Assembly (NCBI GenBank): GCA_001584585.1
Contig: LSYV01000014.1
Span: 603,807-634,754, forward strand
DNA length: 30,948 nucleotides
Direction: 5' to 3'
DNA from: Gonium pectorale
Lineage: Eukaryota; Chlorophyta; Chlorophyceae; Chlamydomonadales; Volvocaceae
Shown here: positions 30,201 to 30,948 of the stretch, in pieces
How positions within the stretch are numbered: the first letter of the stretch is position 1
How the letters are laid out: each line of letters begins with the position of its first letter
The notes under the pieces: generated by a model
Seen by the model: only the letters and a program-made list of their open reading frames with translations
What the model was told of the DNA's origin: nothing
Databases searched by the model: none
Position numbers and translations under genes: made by a program

Positions 30201-30452
30201 GTCCTGAACACGCTGGCCCAGTGTTTCGCCACCCCGTCCAGAGCTGTCCCCCACGAAGACCGTGTAGCCCTGGGACTGCAGGAACGCCTTCATGGCCATC
30301 ACAGTGCCGTCGCCGCCCAGCTCCTTTGCGCCCGTCTCTACTATTTGGTAGCTGAGCACGATTTGTGACCCCACGTCGTCGAGCTCATCTTCTTGTCCTT
30401 CCAAAGCAGTGAAACTGCCCGGTTGGAGGACAGTTGCATTAGAGAAGGGCGC
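15066..30452 (-). CDS. Gene B: TIR - ankyrin - Roc-COR protein, 25 visible exons, start unresolved
   Basis: Spliced CDS in transcript order: 30452-30151, 27674-27122, 26835-26728, 26456-26358, 25794-25696, 25536-25438, 25096-24998, 24256-24158, 23833-23735, 23372-23274, 22644-22546, 22115-22017, 21811-21713, 21186-21088, 20711-20622, 20151-19925, 19484-19319, 18975-18755, 18567-18241, 17959-17807, 17525-17346, 17014-16892, 16749-16642, 16326-15464, 15207-15066; about 1550 residues. Domains: TIR, Gln/Ala/Ser-rich linker, ankyrin cap plus 12 repeats, Roc, COR, Cys-x-x-Cys module, conserved C-terminus. TIR domains signal by self-association and many cleave NAD+, ankyrin arrays bind partners, and Roc-COR is a GTPase switch, so a receptor/sensor role is plausible but inferred. 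Exon 1 has no in-frame ATG, so a further 5' exon is expected. One splice junction (20622/20151) leaves the frame unresolved. Confidence 0.82.
15464..16326 (-). CDS. Gene B exon 24: conserved Roco C-terminal region
   Basis: It begins VICETCDAEGLDLSGCLQRD with the second Cys-x-x-Cys. An Ala/Ser linker and a charged, probably helical stretch (KRDSAKRELEHKDLQ) follow; the latter is absent from A. Then comes the conserved block shared with A (LHVVLPMPSGKRPWWDRKGL, LTHSMGLLLGAGVKAL) and a Gly/Pro/Ser-rich tail before QTTAVWQAQHQVD. 863 nt, phase 0 to phase 2, donor CGCAG|gtagat. It is 57 nt longer than in A because of the linkers. Confidence 0.87.
16642..16749 (-). CDS. Gene B exon 23: first Cys-x-x-Cys of the post-COR module
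   Basis: 36 codons: LEDISYSCPRCVLTRQKQPG, then FKVKALQKKIARREK. CPRC here and CETC in the next exon give the same possible metal-binding pair as A. Acceptor TTGCAG, donor AAG|gtgagg. Confidence 0.86.
16892..17014 (-). CDS. Gene B exon 22: COR C-terminal end
   Basis: 41 codons: APGMARNVVHVMVCGPKPEN, then LGCLVSAKLKDLLAEAFPGVK. The N-terminal dozen residues differ strongly from A while the rest is almost the same. Acceptor AAGCAG, donor AAG|gtgggt. Confidence 0.86.
17346..17525 (-). CDS. Gene B exon 21: COR domain, C-terminal subdomain
   Basis: 60 codons: variable SPGFPR, then WRCWAADYVYSYAPDALLCR, LLCRVFALPNLEVLEAWRFG. An alternative acceptor (CCTAG, 18 nt downstream) would break the frame, so CAG before TCACCT was chosen, matching the gene A border. 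Donor GAG|gtgcgg. Confidence 0.87.
17807..17959 (-). CDS. Gene B exon 20: COR domain
   Basis: 51 codons: LLGEVSPNHAEGLLTLLENF, then SMMHSIDKDTALVPPLLPD. It starts after a T-rich tract and GGAGCAG, and ends GAG|gtgggt. Same length as A. Confidence 0.88.
18241..18567 (-). CDS. Gene B exon 19: COR domain, N-terminal part
   Basis: 109 codons from VQAEQERFPPGAEPIMALSR, with LTDFGDVLHFEHVPGLEDAM and VLRPQWLADVM as in A. The tail is histidine-rich (HGPKHGHSHG), unlike A, so this end is a variable loop. Acceptor ATGCAG, donor AAG|gtttgt. Confidence 0.88.
18755..18975 (-). CDS. Gene B exon 18: Roc domain, C-terminal part with G5
   Basis: Phase-1 entry (G|GC GAG AGC), a Pro/Arg loop, then EPLFVSSKTGSGIEQLKEVV and LPESFVKLRRA|gtaagc. 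221 nt, as in A. Acceptor TTTGAAG. Confidence 0.88.
19319..19484 (-). CDS. Gene B exon 17: Roc domain, middle
   Basis: DVYYSTHAFFMASRAVYLVL continues the DFGGQ motif of the previous exon. It ends PMVLVGTHAG across the splice, so it also lacks the guanine-specifying Asp. Acceptor CCCCCAAG, donor GCAG|gtgtgg, 166 nt. Confidence 0.89.
19925..20151 (-). CDS. Gene B exon 16: Roc domain, P-loop and switch II
   Basis: YRCKLMLVGPGGAGKTTLVG (P-loop) to SLWDFGGQ, 75 codons, preceded by two bases (GC) after the only nearby acceptor, ATCGCAG. The preceding exon ends in phase 0, so these two extra bases shift the frame unless there is a micro-exon, another donor, or a real frameshift. Donor CAG|gtaggt. 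Confidence 0.85.
20576..20609. repeat. 34-bp palindrome in intron 15 of gene B
   Basis: Arms ATGAGCTATCGCCC and GGGGGATAGCTCAT flank a self-complementary ATGCAT, with one mismatched position. It lies about 12 nt past the donor of exon 15 in transcript sense, so it could form a hairpin close to the 5' splice site. Confidence 0.75.
20622..20711 (-). CDS. Gene B exon 15: last ankyrin repeat
   Basis: 30 codons: ERLTPLRVATKLGHVEVVRE, then LTLAMAAEKQ. It is a truncated ankyrin repeat leading into Roc, and the counterpart of gene A exon 11, which is more eroded. Acceptor CTACAG, donor CAG|gtgcgc in phase 0. Confidence 0.82.
21088..21186 (-). CDS. Gene B exon 14: ankyrin repeat
   Basis: 33 codons: NGATPLYEASVKGDVDVVRR, LLKAGANMEAANK. 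It opens with NG rather than DG, and GH is GD. Acceptor CATAG, donor AAG|gtgggg. Confidence 0.86.
21713..21811 (-). CDS. Gene B exon 13: ankyrin repeat
   Basis: 33 codons: FGKTPLHIAAINGRVEVVGA, LLEAGANMEAADK. It opens with FG, like exon 6 of this gene. Acceptor TTGCAG, donor AAG|gtgggt. Confidence 0.87.
22017..22115 (-). CDS. Gene B exon 12: ankyrin repeat with probable GC donor
   Basis: 33 codons: EGWTPLLIAAGNGHLEAVRA, LLQAGANKEAAVQ. The sequence at the expected donor is CAG|gcgggt, a GC-AG intron, where the homologous exon at 25438 has ACG|gtgtgt. A GT donor nine bases on (CGG|gtgatg) would keep the frame and add AGR. Confidence 0.82.
22546..22644 (-). CDS. Gene B exon 11: ankyrin repeat (R-type)
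   Basis: 33 codons: DGRTPLHRAASRGYEEVVWA, LVEAGANMEATDK. It belongs to the HRAA-x-RG-Y/F class that alternates with AAGNGH exons. Acceptor CGGCAG, donor AAG|gtgggc. Confidence 0.87.
23274..23372 (-). CDS. Gene B exon 10: ankyrin repeat (N-type)
   Basis: 33 codons: DGWTPLHIAAGNGHVGAVKV, LLQAGANKEAVPQ. Acceptor TCGCAG, donor CAG|gtgggc. Confidence 0.87.
23735..23833 (-). CDS. Gene B exon 9: ankyrin repeat (R-type)
   Basis: 33 codons: DGRTPLHRAACRGFAEVVGA, LLEAGADMEAADP. Acceptor CTGGCAG, donor CCG|gtgggt. The upstream intron shares an 18-nt block (23843-23860) with that of exon 8. Confidence 0.87.
24158..24256 (-). CDS. Gene B exon 8: ankyrin repeat (N-type)
   Basis: 33 codons: DGWTPLHSAAGNGHVLAVQA, LLQAGADKEAAVK. 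Acceptor CGGCAG, donor AAG|gtacgg. Confidence 0.87.
24936..24997. repeat. CCACCCACCCAG minisatellite abutting a splice donor
   Basis: Degenerate 12-mer repeats on the + strand read GGGTGG-rich on the transcribed (minus) strand, and the run touches the donor of gene B exon 7. The repeated GGG runs could form a G-quadruplex in the pre-mRNA. A (GC)n run, GCGCGCGCGC, lies just upstream on the + strand. Confidence 0.8.
24998..25096 (-). CDS. Gene B exon 7: ankyrin repeat (R-type)
   Basis: 33 codons: DGGTPLHRAAWRGYVEVVET, LLRAGVNKEAADK. Acceptor CTGGCAG, donor AAG|gtgggg inside the flanking minisatellite. Confidence 0.87.
25212..25230. repeat. (CTAT)n microsatellite in intron 6 of gene B
   Basis: TCTATCTATCTATCTATCT, about four and a half tetranucleotide units. 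Likely length-polymorphic. Confidence 0.85.
25438..25536 (-). CDS. Gene B exon 6: ankyrin repeat (N-type, FG start)
   Basis: 33 codons: FGSTPLHIAAGNGHVEAVGA, LLQAGANKEAVTT. Acceptor TCGCAG, donor ACG|gtgtgt. The next bases of the intron resemble those after exon 12, which supports a common origin of the two blocks. Confidence 0.87.
25696..25794 (-). CDS. Gene B exon 5: ankyrin repeat (N-type)
   Basis: 33 codons: DGGTPLQSAAGNGHVDTVRA, LLRAGANKEAATK. Acceptor TCGCAG, donor AAG|gtgtgt. Confidence 0.87.
26229..26257. repeat. Stem-loop in intron 4 of gene B
   Basis: Perfect 8-bp inverted repeat CCGGTACC/GGTACCGG with a 13-nt loop. No coding sequence around it. It may be part of an old insertion. 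Confidence 0.6.
26358..26456 (-). CDS. Gene B exon 4: ankyrin repeat
   Basis: 33 codons: DGSTPLHIAASSGHVEVTRL, LLNAGANKDAADK; the closest in this gene to a textbook ankyrin repeat. Acceptor ACAG, donor AAG|gtgggc. Confidence 0.88.
26728..26835 (-). CDS. Gene B exon 3: ankyrin N-terminal cap
   Basis: 36 codons: FEELCAACLDGDLPTLQRAL, AGAQSDKAAVANQARK. 'LCAACLDGDLPTLQRALAGA' follows the ankyrin helix-turn-helix pattern without the TPLH turn, as in capping repeats. Acceptor CTCGCAG, donor AAG|gtaggt; phase 0 at both ends. Confidence 0.78.
27122..27674 (-). CDS. Gene B exon 2: C-terminal half of TIR domain plus low-complexity linker
   Basis: It joins exon 1 in phase 2 to give SPTYGATEWTFNEFQLADNK, then KKPILPVWHSGPYPPPKFER. 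This matches TIR strand D, the W-x-x-x-E helix and strand E. The Glu of 'FNEF' sits where plant TIR NADases have their catalytic glutamate. After about 60 residues a Gln-, Ala- and Ser-rich linker follows (EGQQQAAAAD, RLQQQRKQ), probably disordered. Acceptor AATGCAG. The donor was chosen at CCG|gtgcgt, the phase-0 site before the stop. Confidence 0.78.
29076..29111. repeat. Perfect tandem duplication, 18 bp x 2
   Basis: CAGTCTTCCACTTGCTGC occurs twice head to tail without a mismatch, which suggests a recent slippage event. Confidence 0.85.
29652..30058. repeat. Pair of about 80-bp direct repeats with a 250-bp interior
   Basis: Both copies start TGTAGCAAGGGGCCT and contain AGAAGATGCAGTTGCACAGC (29689-29708 and 30013-30032). 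Both end in a GGCC/GGCCCCC run, at 29652-29733 and 29981-30058. The interior has no ORF of interest. It could be a non-autonomous element with short terminal direct repeats (a small LTR-type element) or a simple segmental duplication. Confidence 0.6.
30151..30452 (-). CDS. Gene B exon 1 (visible): N-terminal half of TIR domain
   Basis: DELDDVGSQIVLSYQ gives TIR strand A. MKAFLQSQGYTVFVGD gives helix A and strand B, GGETLGQRVQDDAVVVG the BB-loop/helix region, and CSAFIAICSPT strand D. The frame is open from a TAA near 30509 with no in-frame ATG, so translation must start in an upstream exon. The acceptor GGCAG before GCGCCC (30452) is my best guess among several AGs. Donor AC|gtaggt is in phase 2. 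Confidence 0.75.
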
Positions 30453-30948
30453 CTGCCTGCCGCTGCGGCACCGCTGGGTCGCGAAGATCGGAACACCAGC
30501 TTGTCCTTAAGAACGACCTCGAGGCTGCGGCACCCATTTTGATAAGGAAGAGGACTTTAACTGTATGCCATACGAAGTCGACGGTCGTTGTTGCAAAGTA
30601 AGTGAAAATAGCCGCCTCTGCCGCCGGCGTGCGTGCGAGCCCGCCGGGAAGTAAATAATCATATACAGGTACTGGGCGGAGTGTGATCTATATGTGGATA
30701 GACCGTTTCCTAGTTCAGGACAACCAGCCACTGTGTAGCAGTACTACTGAACGGTATTCCTTGCGACGAGCTAGCCAATCTGAAGCAAGCAAAGGAATAT
30801 CCCGGAATACCCAGTGATAGACGGCGGAAGTGCTGAAACTTGCTCTTCATCCGGCCCACACTAACCCGGGGCGGTAACCTTTCACCCACCCACCCAACCC
30901 TCCATCACACCCTACCTCCAGCGCCCCCGATCCGCCTTTCTGCCCTCA
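30453..30948. other. Upstream side of gene B; first exon/promoter not resolved
   Basis: The missing start codon of gene B should lie here or beyond the right end. A minus-strand open frame (30507-30731) begins with ATG but shows no family resemblance, and I cannot find a convincing donor that would join it to the TIR exon. No TATA-like element can be assigned. Confidence 0.4.

Overview
The window looks like nuclear DNA of a eukaryote, most likely a green alga of the Chlamydomonas/Volvox type. I infer this from many short GT-AG introns, exons richer in G/C than the introns, G/C-ending codons, and a TGTAA motif (the green-algal poly(A) signal) downstream of both stop codons. There are no bacterial operons, Shine-Dalgarno-led ORFs, rRNA genes or CRISPR arrays. 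Species assignment is not possible by eye.

Almost all the coding capacity belongs to two large paralogous genes that face each other tail to tail. Gene A (+ strand, 662 to stop at 12302-12304; its 5' end probably lies left of the window) has 21 visible exons: 11 exons that each encode one ankyrin repeat, then a Roc (Ras-of-complex) GTPase domain over three exons, a COR domain over about five, a Cys-x-x-Cys module, and a conserved C-terminal region. Gene B (- strand, about 30452 down to the stop at 15066-15068) has 25 visible exons. It adds a TIR domain split by a 2.5 kb intron, a Gln/Ala/Ser-rich linker and an ankyrin-cap exon. These are followed by 12 ankyrin exons and then the same Roc-COR-C-terminal block as gene A, exon for exon (last eleven exons 90/90, 222/227, 166/166, 221/221, 330/327, 153/153, 180/180, 123/123, 111/108, 806/863, 142/142 nt in A/B).

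Layout: 1-661 no recognisable exon; 662-6968 ankyrin exons of A; 7265-8368 Roc of A; 8959-10901 COR of A; 11142-12304 C-terminus of A; 12305-15065 gene-free intergenic region holding both 3' ends; 15066-16326 C-terminus of B; 16642-18567 COR of B; 18755-20151 Roc of B; 20622-26835 ankyrin exons of B; 27122-30452 linker and TIR of B; 30453-30948 probable 5' exon/promoter side of B, unresolved.

The most interesting point is the architecture: TIR + ankyrin array + Roc-COR. This resembles an immune-receptor layout: a TIR effector with a glutamate where TIR NADases carry their catalytic residue, a repeat-based sensor, and a Roc-COR GTPase switch. The ankyrin part is built from interchangeable 33-codon, phase-0 exons. 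In gene B these have expanded by duplication of exon-plus-intron blocks. The two paralogs share stretches of exon DNA that are identical even at silent sites, while the introns and the sequence after the stop codon do not align by eye. Gene conversion confined to exons is a possible explanation.
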